Of a DNA stretch of 64,000 nucleotides, positions 51,801 to 63,843 are shown one piece after another. The stretch is taken from assembly GCF_949987535.1 (NCBI RefSeq), contig NC_080082.1, positions 28,809,164-28,873,163 on the forward strand, in the 5' to 3' direction. The notes under the pieces are model-generated. The model was not told the DNA's origin, did not search any database, and saw nothing but the letters and a program-made list of their open reading frames with translations. The position numbers and the translations under genes are program-made. Each line of letters begins with the position of its first letter. The first letter of the stretch is position 1. Origin of the DNA: Balaenoptera acutorostrata. Lineage: Eukaryota > Chordata > Mammalia > Artiodactyla > Balaenopteridae.

Positions 51801-52387
51801 AAAATCTGCTCTTCCCACATCATTCTCTCCACCATCCTTCCAGCAGTGACACAGGTGAAAATCATTTAAAAAAACAATGGTCCAGTTTTATTAACATGCT
51901 TCTTACATACTAAGTCCTCCAGCAAACTACTGAGGTGATTAAAACATTTCCAGTTCTACTATTTTGCCATCTCACATCCTTAAGTCGATACTGGGACATT
52001 TCAAGTAGCTGAATCCCCTTCGGTAGACCTAAAACACTGAAGATCTAATAAAGATGGGGACTATATTATATCCACTTATGGTGCTTAACAAAGCATCACG
52101 CACAGGGTTAAGTGCTCAAATATATTTATTGATTAACCTATAAGTTGTTGAAGGTTATTATTCAGATGCTCGAGAAATGTCTACAGAACTGCAGCTTGTC
52201 GTCAGCCTTCTCCAACTGTGGTGCTTCTAGGCAACTCACATTCAGAATTTAACCTGAAGTGTTCCTGTGAAGCTACCTATATATTAGTCACACTTAATCT
52301 AATTAAGTTCTATTTAAGCCTTATCGGTGAAAAACCATGTAAAGCTACCTACATATGATTTCTAAAGGCAAGAGGTAATTAAACCTA

Positions 52388-52500
52388 GTGGAAAGCATGC
52401 TGAAGTTGGGAGTCAAAGAACTGGGTTCTAGGTAACCCTACACAAGTTATTCACACCATGCCTCAGTTTCCTCATCTGTAAAATGGGAAAATGCTACCAC
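52388..52500 (+). repeat. MIR SINE fragment
   Basis: The sequence 'actgggttctaggtaaccct' and 'atgcctcagtttcctcatct gtaaaatgggaaaatgctac' is a good MIR core match. Confidence 0.8.
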
Positions 52501-53438
52501 ACCTATATGAAGAACACTATGTATATCTTCAACTGCCTATACAACAGAATTACTCTTCAAAGCAAAGAGAAGCCATTTCAAATGATTTCTAAGACCCACA
52601 GGCTGCACATTTTAATACATTTTTAAAATATTCAGACTGATTTAGACATTTCCAAGGAAATACTTATTCTGCCTCTCTGCTTTCTCTCATGGCATCTGTT
52701 GTTACTAGTAGGTAAGGAAAAGTAAAATCTAATGTCATTAACAGTAGACTTTGGCGCTCACTCAATGCAGGAGGGGGTTACAGAGAGAAGCAAATGAAAA
52801 GGTAAACAAAATGAGGATGAGAGGAGCTGAGGAGAAAGGCAGAGAAAATCAGGTTAATGAATAAAAACAACAAGTCCATCTTTCATCTCTCCTGGCTCCT
52901 AATGATGGCAGACGGTGTATTTAATCTGCTGAGAGACCAGATTTAAGGCCTTCTTTTGGCACAGTCCATCCATGAATTATTAACATTTGCAGAAGCAATA
53001 GCACATCCGCTCACAGTGATCAGAGAGGAAAGCGATGATTAACTAAGATGGGATTATTAATCCCTCCACTTCCCTTTCCTCCATCCCCCTCTCTTCTTCA
53101 TTCCCCACTGGGCTCTGACTGCTTTTTAGGCAGTGTATTTTAAGCTACAGCCTCGGTATCAGAGTCAATACCTCCATGGTAAAAAAAATAATCAATGACC
53201 AATTATAAGTCATAGGTTTTTAATATATATAAGTTTTTAACATATTTTATTGACCACTGTGTCCTTCATGAGTGGTTACAAATTCTTTATGGACTCAAAC
53301 ACTTAGAAGATAAATATACTGCTTTGCAGGCTGAAAGTTCAGGGTTGGTCCACAGGTGGACTAAGTATAAAAGTTGGCAGAGATGGCTAGAAAAGAAGGG
53401 TTTACTTATACTAACTAGACTTCTGTAATAACTTAACC

Positions 53439-53603
53439 CAGTGGACCTCATGCTGGAGGGCTTGTTCAAATGAACATTCTGGGCCCCACCTCCAGAGATT
53501 TGGATTCTGTAGCTTTGAGGTGGGGCCTGAGAATTTGCATTTCTAACAAGCTCCCAGGTGATATTGATGCTGCTGATCTGTGCACCACACTTTAGAATCA
53601 CTG
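53439..53603 (-). repeat. MER5A-like hAT DNA transposon
   Basis: It starts 'cagtggacctcatgctggag' and ends 'ccacactttagaatcactg', with inverted CAGTG termini. The internal 'gaggtggggcctgagaattt gcatttctaacaagctccca' is diagnostic of the MER5 family in reverse. It is non-autonomous and has no coding capacity. Confidence 0.85.
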
Positions 53604-54519
53604 ATAAAGAGCTTCTTTCCTGTTGTCAAATGCATTCAGGGCATGAGAGGAATGGAGAAGGAAATTAAAACCAACCTGAAGTAGAAAGTTAATACAAAGA
53701 CAAAGGTGAGATTTGCAGCTCCTTTCCCCTCTTAATCCCCAAAGAAAAACCTGGAGGCGTGAAGGGCTCTGCAATGTTTGCTGCTCCAAAACAAACCCTA
53801 TTCCATAACACTCCCCCTTTCCCCAAAATATGAGCTAGTAGGATGAATAGTTAACAAACGGTGAAGAACATAGATGAAGTTGAGAGCTAGATTAATTTAT
53901 AACTTCATTCCTAAAACATAAAAAACAAAATCAAATGTGCCCTTTTCCTTGGTCATTTTCTTCCCCATCATCTTCTCTACTTAGGATTTGACTTTAATGT
54001 ATGATCAATCCTCAAAAAACAAATAAGTTGAAACAGCCTCACCCAAAACAGCTATGTACTATAACAGAAAAGTCTTATACACCCTCAATATCAAGCTGAG
54101 TCAGGCACCAAAAAAGTAGAATATTAGCAGAGGCTTTAGGCAAGGGCCAAAAATAAGGAAATGCACTTCAGGGTACCCATTAAAAGAGCAAAGCATGAGC
54201 AGGTTAGCCAGATGAATAAACTAAATTCCACCTCTTTGGGGTTTGCAAAAGCAGAAAACACAAGTAACAAGAGCATGTGAGGAAGAGGCCCACCTCTGGC
54301 AGCCAACAAGGCCAGGCTCCTGTAGATCCAGCCTCTCCACCAGGCCCAGCCCAACCCCACACCTAGACTCACTCTACAGAGCAAGACAGCGCTGGTGGCT
54401 GCACGCTGCCTGGCTGCAGAAGCCATTCTAACAGCCATGATTTCACAGCTGCCACTTGATTGCAAAAAAGGAGGTATACTCCCATTAGCAATGGCTGCTC
54501 CGGATGCCAGCCAGTCTAA

Positions 54520-54715
54520 AAGGCTGGGGGGGACCAGTGGGGGGGAAAGAAAGAGGGATGCAAAAGACAGAAGGAAAGCAAGAATGAATGGAAAAAAGGA
54601 GAAAAGACAAAAAGAACAGACGAAAAGAATGAAAGAAGGGAGGATATTCCAAAGGAAGGAAGAATCAGGGAGGGTGAAACAGAAAGCAAAAAACTGGCAA
54701 AAACAAAAACAAAAA
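54520..54715 (+). repeat. Purine-rich low-complexity tract
   Basis: Almost all A and G on the + strand, with GGGGGGG at 54539-54545 and repeated GAAAG/GGAAG units. The 114-codon Lys/Arg-rich frame across it is a composition artefact. Confidence 0.8.
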
Positions 54716-55196
54716 AATCTCCCTCCTAACCTGCTCTGAACCCTGACAGTCTAGTCCACCTAAAGTTTCAAATATGGTATTTGTTCTGGTTTGCCGCTTT
54801 GCATTTGCTTGGCACCAGTGACCTACTCAGTACAAACAAGGCTGATAGGCTCTAGTGTGACAAATCTCAAGAAACCCTGGGCCCCTTCACATAAAGTACA
54901 TCTGTAAAATATATCAGCAGCAGCAACACTTTTGTTCAGTATCACTTTTTGTTCCAAAGTATATCTCAGATGGAAAAAGTGAGGTTTGTCCCCACTCAGT
55001 CTGTAATATTACCCTTCTAAGTAGCATTTTCATACCTATGACTGATTTAGTTAACCAGCAAATCTTTCACATGGAGAGGAATAAATGGAAATGTCACTTC
55101 AAAGAAAACAAGTAAGAAAAGGTCTAAGGGGAAAGAACCAAAACATCAAGAAATTTGACCAGTGGCAAAAGAACTAGCTTAGCATCTTTGTGGTGG

Positions 55197-55282
55197 TAGT
55201 GACGATGGTGATGGTGATGATGATGATGATGATGAGGAGGAGGAGGAGGAGGAGGAGGAGGAGGAGGAGGAGGAGGAGGAGG
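55197..55282 (+). repeat. Compound trinucleotide repeat (GATGGT)/(GAT)n(GAG)n
   Basis: The tract opens with GATGGT units, then uninterrupted GAT units, then about 16 uninterrupted GAG/GGA units. The pure GAG run is the kind likely to vary in length. The poly-Ser minus frame is an artefact. Confidence 0.92.
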
Positions 55283-55428
55283 AATTTATCCAACCAGTCC
55301 ACACCTTGATGCCTTCCTCAGCAAGGCATGATAATAAGGATACAGGGCAAGGTATTAAGAAGCATCTGGGTTCAAGTTCCACCTTTGATAATAACTAATC
55401 TATCTTGATCTCGGTTTCTTCTGCTTCT

Positions 55429-55791
55429 TTTTTTTTTTTTTAAAGTTCAAATTTTTTTTTTTTTTTTAATTTTATAGCTACTTTATTTATTTATTTATTT
55501 ATTTTTGGCTGTGTTGGGTCTTCGGTTCGTGCGAGGGCTTTCTCTGGTTACGGCAAGTGGGGGCCACTCTTCATCGCGGTGCGGGGACCGCTCTTCATCG
55601 CGGTGCGCGGGCCTTTCACTATCGCGGCCCCTCCCGTTGCGGGGCACAGGCTCCAGACGCGCAGGCTCAGTAGCTGTGGCTCACGGGCCCAGTTGCTCCG
55701 TGGCATGTGGGATCTTCCCAGACCAGGGCTCGAACCCGTGTCCCCTGCATTAGCAGGCAGATTCTCAACCACTGCGCCACCAGGGAAGCCC
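55429..55791 (-). mobile_element. CHR-type SINE with internal duplication and segmented tail
   Basis: Full-length and reverse-oriented, ending in 'ccaccagggaagccc'. A 24-bp internal duplication of 'ctcttcatcgcggtgcg' is at 55567 and 55591. The tail is split by short non-A pieces (aaagttcaaa, attttatagctac). A perfect 12-bp duplication, tcttctgcttct, lies at 55417-55428 and 55792-55803. Confidence 0.93.
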
Positions 55792-56034
55792 TCTTCTGCT
55801 TCTAAATAAAGATAAAGATGATGCTAACACCCATTCACCTCACCTCAAACACTGCAGTAAGGAACAAGACGGTGATGGACAAAGCCCACTGCAAAGTATT
55901 ATACGAATGGAAAGATTATTATGGTGTGTCCCTCAAAGTTCACATAAAATTACTAACCTGTTACTTCCCCCCTAAAACTTCTAAATTAGGGCAAAGTCAT
56001 AGAACTTCTCAATAACTATTTTTCCCAACAGGTT

Positions 56035-56409
56035 TTTTTTTTTTAAATAATTTTTAAAAATTTTATTTATTTAATTTATTTTTTTTTTGACTGCGTTGGG
56101 TCTTTGTTGCTGCGCGCATGCTTTCTCCAGTTGTGGTGAGCAGGGACTACTTTTCATTGCAGTGCGAGGGCTTCTCATTGCGGTGGCTTTTCTTGTTGCA
56201 GAGCACGGGCTCTAGGCGCGTCGGCTTCAGTAGCTGAGGCGCGCGGGCTCAGCAGTTGTGGCTCGTGGGCTCTAGAGCACAGACTCAGTAGTTGTGGCAC
56301 ACGGCCTTAGTTGCTCTGTGGCATGTGGCATCTTCCCGGACCAGGGATCAAACCGGTGCTCCCTGCATTGGCAGGCGAATTCTTAACCACTGCGCCACCA
56401 GGGAAGTCC
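56035..56409 (-). mobile_element. CHR-type SINE, long older subfamily
   Basis: Reverse-oriented, with the longer body that repeats 'cagtagttgtggc' blocks. It ends 'gccaccagggaagtcc'. A near-perfect duplication, tttcccaac(a)ggttt, flanks it (56021 and 56410). It has the same orientation as the copy at 55429-55791. Confidence 0.93.
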
Positions 56410-58169
56410 TTTCCCAACGGTTTGAGGGGGAGAGTGAAATGACATAATGGTTGCTCATGAAATCTGCACATCTCAGATCCCTTTTCACACATTAGGAAGT
56501 TTTTTCCATTACAGAATAAAGGAAAAGACTGTATATTACTTCATAGGAATTGACCAATCCTGAACTATGAGGGCCATTCTTATAGTCTATCTCTAACACA
56601 TGCTTCATGGACTAATTCCTCACTCCCCTGTTAAAATAAATCAATTTTCCTTGTCATTTCAAAGATGTTCTACAGCTTCAAGTACCTGGTCCAAACAATT
56701 CAACACTCCCAAAATGGTGGCAGTCAAGAAAGTACACTATGGAGCCATTTTCCAAGTTCTGTGAACTAAGGACATCTTGTTTTTGTAATTAGAGGGAAAA
56801 GTGAATTTTCCCTTCTAACGCCATTCAGTTCTCATTCACACCCTTAAAATCCCAAATTTAATGTTCTCTTGTCATCTAACTCCCTCAGCCTTCACTCACC
56901 CTCAATTCCAGTCAAGAGGTGTCCAGGTTGTGAAAAGGAGGGTAAAAGACTTTCATAGGCAATGACTGCTTCTCTTCCAATCACTGTGAGCCCAGCTCCC
57001 TCCATAAGCAGGACACTGTACCTGCCCCTCAGCTAGACTCTAATTTCAACTTCACACTGTGAGAGTGGCACCAGGCACACGCTGAGGACCACTTACATGG
57101 GAGTGCTTGCTTAGCTGGGACCTACTCTTTGCACACCACCACCCCTGCCCAGTTAGTTCCCTGCTGGTCTTCTCTTCAAGATTCTGTTATGTTAGTTTGC
57201 ATTTATTTCTAAGAGCCAGTTAGTCCAAAGAGTAACAATTTGCATGACTTCAGGTATTAATGTTCTGCTGAATGTCAACTCCTCACTTTTGTGCTGTCTC
57301 CTAGAAGTGAGTAATTTTGCTGTGCAGAAATTCTTTCCTGTATTCTGGAGCACACACCAAGTTGAGGGCTTTGCCTGTGTCTTTAAAAGCCAAACACACA
57401 TAATACCCATAGGGAGCCAAATCATATTATAAGATGCAAGATTTCAACATTCCGGCATACTGCCAGAGCTTAATGGCCAGTCAGACGCTAAGTAAGGAAA
57501 TGGGTCTGCATTAAACCTACAAATAGGTCAGGATTACAGTAAAAATTTGATGTGCCCTTTAAATTGCGTCTAGCATCACCCTTCTAACTCCAGCTCAGCT
57601 TCAGAAGCAAAACAAAACAAAGATGATCAAGCAAGAAGCTGAACCCAACCTATTTTTACAAGCACAAAGCCTTGGCATTTCAAAACTAAAAGCTGCTCCA
57701 GGATTTCACAGAAATCCTTTACAGTGTACCTGTAGGGCAGCAAAACTGAGAAATAATAGGCTGGGCTTTAGACAGTAAATTAAACTGACAGCTCAGCAAG
57801 CAGAAAACTATGGCAAAAAACCCAGCACCTGGAGATAAACGGAGGAAGCAGGTTTGGCCTTCCTGCAAAACTCATCTTCCCCCCAAACCAGCAGTGTTTG
57901 TATTAAGGTTTAGAAAGCACATTCCAGCTTCTCCCTCAATCAACATTATTTTACTACTAAGCTTATATAAATAAGAGTGATGCCCACCACATCCATTCTC
58001 TGTGGGCTTTATACTCTTTATTTTGCTCTAAATGAGTGATCAACTATACTTCTATTTCCTATTTCTACCATCTTTCTCCTTCAAATATAACCTGAAAATT
58101 AGTCTACAGTGAAATTTAAAACCTAGGGGAATAAGGGCACAGTACTGAACTCAAACCCACAGAAGGGAC

Positions 58170-58335
58170 TTCAAGTCTGGCATAATAGCCTTTTAGGCCT
58201 TAGGCTCCTCCTTGGTGAAATGGAGTTAACAATAGTAACTGCCTCAGAGGGTTACTGGAAGGACTGAATGAGGAAACCCAGAAAGTGCTCAGTACAGTGT
58301 CTGGACACAATAAATGTTCAGTAAACCTTAGCTTT
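58170..58335 (+). repeat. MIR SINE
   Basis: The sequence 'gtaactgcctcagagggtta', 'agaaagtgctcagtacagtg' and 'acaataaatgttcagtaaac' gives the MIR 3' half. Confidence 0.75.
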
Positions 58336-58427
58336 GCCTTCCCTATTTTAGCTGGGGTAAAACAGAAAACCGGAATTCAAAATTGTCTTTGGTGCCATGT
58401 TTCACTGTACCAACAAGTAAACTAAAC

Positions 58428-58540
58428 AAAAGAAAGGAAGGGAGACAGGAAAGGAAGGGGAGAGAGATGAGGAGGGAAAGGGGCGGGGAGGAGGGGAGGG
58501 AGGAAGTGGGGGGGAAAGGAGAAAGGAAGAAAACACAGCT
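58428..58540 (+). repeat. Polypurine tract with G runs
   Basis: All purine over about 110 bp apart from isolated C/T, with runs GGGGCGGGGAGGAGGGGAGG and GGGGGGG. The NUP93 sense strand is polypyrimidine here. Confidence 0.88.
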
Positions 58541-58714
58541 ACTGAAACTAGCACTACCCAAAGTACGGCTGAAGAAGCACCCATCCACAAGTAGTTTGTT
58601 CCCAGTCTGCAGCAGGTAAGTACAAAATCTGAGAATCAGCATTTAGAAACTTTTATAGCAATCTGACAGAGTAATTTTACGTCCACCGAATTTAATTTAA
58701 AAAACTAAGGCTTA

Positions 58715-58857
58715 CAGGAATTCCCTGGCCCTGGCAGTCGTTAGGATCCATGCTTTCACCGCTGGGGCCCAGGATCAATCCCTGGTTGGTGAACTAAGAT
58801 CCCACAAGCCTCATGGCATGGCCAAAAACAAACAAACAAACAAAAAACAAACAAAAC
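58715..58857 (+). mobile_element. Short tRNA-derived SINE (CHR-2-like), older
   Basis: The head 'aattccctggccctggcagt' is diverged. It is followed by 'aggatcaatccctggttggt', 'taagatcccacaagcctcat' and an (AAAC)n tail. The duplication ctaaggctta is at 58705-58714 and 58858-58867. Confidence 0.85.
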
Positions 58858-61800
58858 CTAAGGCTTATATTCTGCATGTCTTTTATTTCATTTTTTCTAG
58901 TAATTCATTTTTGCTGTATTTTATAAAAGTATCTCTCAGTCTGGATAAATTGGGAAAAAAGAAACTTGAGAAGCACGGATTATGTAAGCACCTTCTGAAT
59001 ACAACACCCATCACCATATTCCTTCAACATGAAGACATGTGGGGCAGTGTGGGGCCTCATCACAGAGCCAAGTGCTACTGTGAATGCCTTAAACCTTCAA
59101 GGATTCACCAGGCCCTGCTCATTTAGAGACTGCTTCTGCTGAGACAGACTCATATGCACTTTGGATAACAGAGAACCGAGTAAGAAATGAGAAAGCACTC
59201 CCAGATAATATCATACAAGTATATTTTGGTACCTTGAGCAAATCAAGCATATTATAACCTTCCATGGCTGTGTCTACCTGTCCCTAAGATAGTAACAGCT
59301 TTTTTTAATTAGACAATTTTTTAAAAATAGATAAAGGAGGAATGGAGAAAACTCTGCCCCATATCCTTGTGCTCGTGTCATTCAAAGAAATAAATCAAAT
59401 CAGGTAGTAATAAAAATCAGCCAGTGAATCCACACTCCCACTTACGTTCTGCTGACCTAATCCTCCCGTTTGTGTTATGAACTAAACGAATAGCCTGGCT
59501 CTAGTTGTAAATGTGTTTTATAAGACAAAGGTTCTTTTTGTACAGTTTCTTGGAAGCTGTGTCACGCCCAGCCCTGCTCAGCAGATTCTGCTGCAGTGCT
59601 TCAAGTGCTGTGGTTTACTGAAAAGCACAGGCGGGATTTTGCTGATGGCATCTCGGCCTCACAGCCACTCCATGGTGAGAAGTGGGGACTAGCCCTTCCG
59701 CCCTCCAGGATAACTGAAGCAGCGCGTGCACCGCTGCTCATTGTTAGTGTTGCAGACCAGGAGCTGCCTTCACTCTGAGCGTGGGACTCACTCAACCTCT
59801 CCATATCTGAAGTGCAACATGGAAGCCAACCATTTGCGAGACAGGAAAATGCTCAAAAAGGAAGCACTACACACTGGTTCTGGGAGCTCTGCAGCAAAAG
59901 AAATTATAGTACTGGTCTTGTCAGTGGAGAATGTTGCCCATCCTACCTCCCAGCTTCTTTTCCTGGTCCCTGCCAAACAACAAACAGAAAAAAGCAAAAC
60001 CAAGAGTCTCCTGTCTGAGCCCCTCTCTCAGTTCCTTCACAGAATGTGGATTTTTAATGGAGACAAGGAGAACCTGGGCCCCAAAGTTTTATAACTAGGG
60101 AGCCACACTTTGTAACCACCACCAATGGAAGGAGCCCCATCAGGCTGCTGGCCCGGAAAGCCTTGGACTGAACACTCCGAAACAGAAATAAGAGATCACA
60201 GGGCGCTGTGGCAAGCAGATCAAAGTGGCGCACAGGGTCAAGGGCTGCCATCTGAGAATGACAACAGACTGGTCTACAGTAGTGCATTCAATATTTGACA
60301 AGGTTTTAACCCCCATTTAAATCAAACAGTTTAGCCCATTTCTGATTCCTGAAACCAAGCAATTTAAAGATACCAGACTGAAGATAACAATATACGTTCC
60401 ACATCTCCGGAGTACCGAGGCATCAATAGATATCGGCAGGTTAAGAGAAGCTGGTAAAGAGGGAGGGGATGACTCAACTCCAGTTCAAAGGCACCAGGGC
60501 CTGGCCAATACTTGAAGTGCTCTATTAAATTGTTAGATAAATATTTTAGCCGTGGGCTTCTTCCAAAATACTCTTACAGAACCATTCCAACTTCTTTCTT
60601 AAGTTGGTAATTGATATTCCCCTGCTCACTACAGGATATAAGAAACCTCTGAGAAGACAAAAAAGCCTGTCATTTCCTGCCTGCACAGAATGCATTCAGC
60701 ATCCATTTACTTGCTTGTTCTGAAAGCCCTGCATTCAGGAGTAAGTGTGAATAGTTAAGTAAAAAAGCTGAAATCTTATATACTTGGCTCACATAAAAGC
60801 AGTTTTTCACATTTTCCACAGACGATGCCTTTAACCACCATTTTTATTCCAAAGTTACCATTTTTAATTCCATTCAGAGGACACTTTAATACAACTGCGT
60901 ACTTTGCCACCAGACCGTAATGTCTACCTTTCCCCTTATCACAAACAGGCAGAAAAATTAAATCATTTCAGTACTTACCACAGCAATCAGCATTAGACTA
61001 CCTAATTATAAACACAAAATAGGATGGCACATTAACCTGCCTCTGTGAAGACACTATTTTTTCCTTTTTACACGTTTACTGGTTTTTACCAGCTCTGAGA
61101 TTTACTCTGGGTCAGGGTTTAATGACAAGGAACAGCAAATGTACTCATTAAGTGGGGGTGATGTGGGCACCGCAGTGTTTACACAAGAGACGAAGCCTAG
61201 CACAGCTACTGCCCTGAACAAGAACACAGGACACAGTGTGATGTGTGTCTTTTCCACACGCACCTCAGCCACTACAACTGAATTCTGGCCTAAAACGTAC
61301 CTGGTATTTGTTCTAGGAAAGGGTTTCTCTCTAACTAACGGGCTTTGGATCCAGTGGGAACCGGATTCATTTGCTAGTGAACCCAAGAGCATTTACCTAT
61401 AGGTTGTTTCAAGTCTAGGATAGGCAGCTGTTATAAGCTGGGAAAGGGCAAGATTCAAATATCCATTAAAGTCCTCTAAAAATTCATAAGAAAGGTTACC
61501 ATGAACTTCCCACTGACTCTCTTAGGAGCAAGAGGAATATAACAAAGGAGGTCGATAAATCAAATGCTTAACTAAAAATCTTCACACTGTTAGATTCCAT
61601 GCAACAGTCTCTTACATTTTTATATTATGTGAAAACATTTGAAGAGCAAAGTTTTATTCCTTCAGAGTCCATCAATTCAAAATTTCTAATCATCCAATTT
61701 GGGCTAGATCACTATTATTTGCAAAAAAGACTGCTCAAGCATATTAAGAGCAGAAACAATAAGGAAGATAAGTATGTTTTGCCTACTTAAACCATTTCTC

Positions 61801-63014
61801 AGAATTGCTATACAAATTATCAGTATGCAAATAGATGCAACTCTTATGAATGAACCTCATCTCTTCCTTAATTTACTAAAGCAGCTTTGGTAAGACCTCT
61901 CCTTGGTACACACACTTAGCAGTTTCAGTTTCTAGGAATAGATGAAAATGACAACTACATTTCTTTAAAAATAATTCCAGAATTAAGATATCGTTCACCC
62001 ATTCAGAATGCACCTTCCCTCAACTAATTTGAGCTAGGGAAAGCTTAGTGCACCTTTCCCTCAATATTAATACTTTGCTAGTACTAATCCTGAAGAACTG
62101 CTATTAGCATACTAATCATTCTAAGAAAGTCTGAACTTTTCAACAAACTGCCACAGGATTTCTGGAACCAATTCCTTACCAACAACTTGCCAGTACTACA
62201 AACACACAATTAGCACTCAAGACAACTACTTTTTCCTCTTAGCTGTAATACACAGCTGCATTTAATCAGCAGTACCTTAATTCTGAAGGTATAAAATTAA
62301 AAGATAAACCATGAAAATAACAATTTAGGTGATATGGGATTATACCACCAGTGATTCATTTTTATGCTTACCAAAGCCATTTAGCTTCTTCTGATTATTT
62401 AAAAGATAAGCTAAGAGTGGTTTGAGTATACTCTACATTTCCAAGGACAGAAAAAGGAAGGAAATAATGAATATTTTATTATAGATATAGTGTGGTAAGT
62501 AGAACGAGTTTTTAACAAGTCAATTATTATTGCACCATTTTCTTATAGTTATTTTATCCTCTTTTTAAGACTTCTTTTTCTCTTTATTCATACAGGACAG
62601 ATTTCCATCTGGAAATTTAGCATATTATGAAGACGTTTAGTTCCATATAGGGTTTTTTTGTGTGTAGAAGGGGCTACATTTTCATTTATCAAGATTTAAA
62701 TTGGTTGCTAAGTCAATTCCAACAACATAATCTAAAGTTGTTTACTTTGTGCGGGAACATTCAGAAAGTTTTGTTTTTTCCTAAGCAGTAAAGCCGACAT
62801 GCTATATTTGGAGGCCATGAGAAGAGAGATCTGAGACTATGAAAGAGGTGGCATCTAGGAAAGCCTTAAGAGGGTCAGACTGACATTATGGCTCAGACAT
62901 TTTCAGAGGTGCTACTCCACGCTAAAGGAAGGGGGTGAGCAAAGGCCTAAAGTATAAAAGGAAAATGAAAGAGTTTGGTAACCTGGTTAGCTGAAGTAGA
63001 AATCTCTTTCTCAC

Positions 63015-63035
63015 ACGCCCCCCCCCCCCGCCCCA
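63015..63035 (+). repeat. Poly-C run
   Basis: About ten C, then G, then four C. Length is likely to be unreliable in sequencing. Confidence 0.85.
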
Positions 63036-63394
63036 ATTTAATCCTACCTATACTTACCCTGTAAACTAGAGTACTAAAAACTACTTTAAAAAAAAATCAG
63101 ACTGTTTCTAGTTGGAAAATGTCTCTTGAGAAATCTCTTAAACACATTCTAGAACATTAACCTGTTTGGAGAGAATGACTATGACTAAACTCTGGAATCA
63201 GACAAGGGTTGTCAGCCTCACTTTCCAAAGGCCTGAAAGAGAGTGCTGAGGATGAGATCAGATACTTGGTTGAGGTTTGCAGTCCCTGGAACTAGAAATA
63301 GATGTCTTATCCTGAAACTCCTCCATGAAACAGAGTTAGATTTGAAGATGTTTCATTCATTACAGTTAATTTACAGTTTTAAATGTTCTGGCAC

Positions 63395-63843
63395 TGTAAG
63401 TATAGTGGGTTGAAGTGGGTACTGCCAAAAAGATATGTCTAAGTCCTAACTCCTGGTACCAGTGAATGTGATCTTATTTGGAAATGGGGTCTCTGCAAAT
63501 GTAATTAAGGTAAGCATCTCAAGATGAGACCACCTTGGAGTTAGCGTGGGCCCTAAATTCAATGGCTGGTGTCCTTATAAGAGAAGGGAGAAGTGGATTT
63601 GACACACCTGACAAAAAACCTATGAAGATGGAGGCAAACTGGACTTATGCTGCCACAGATCAAGGAATGTCAGGAGCCACTAGAAGCTAAAAGAGGATGG
63701 AGTCTCCTCTCGTGCCTTTGGAGGGCGCTGCCAACACCGATTTCAAAGTTCTGAGCTCCAGACTGTGAGAGAATGCATTTCTAATGTTTTAGGCCACTAA
63801 GTTTGTGGTAATTTGCTGTGGCAGCCATAGGAATCTAATACAG
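63395..63843 (+). mobile_element. MaLR (MLT1/MST-type) solo LTR
   Basis: The layout is typical of an ERVL-MaLR LTR: 'aaaagatatgtctaagtcct', 'gtgatcttatttggaaatgg', 'ggctggtgtccttataagag', 'actgtgagagaatgcatttc', 'gccactaagtttgtggtaat' and 'gcagccataggaatctaata'. No internal retroviral sequence is attached, and the copy is ancient and non-coding. Confidence 0.88.
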
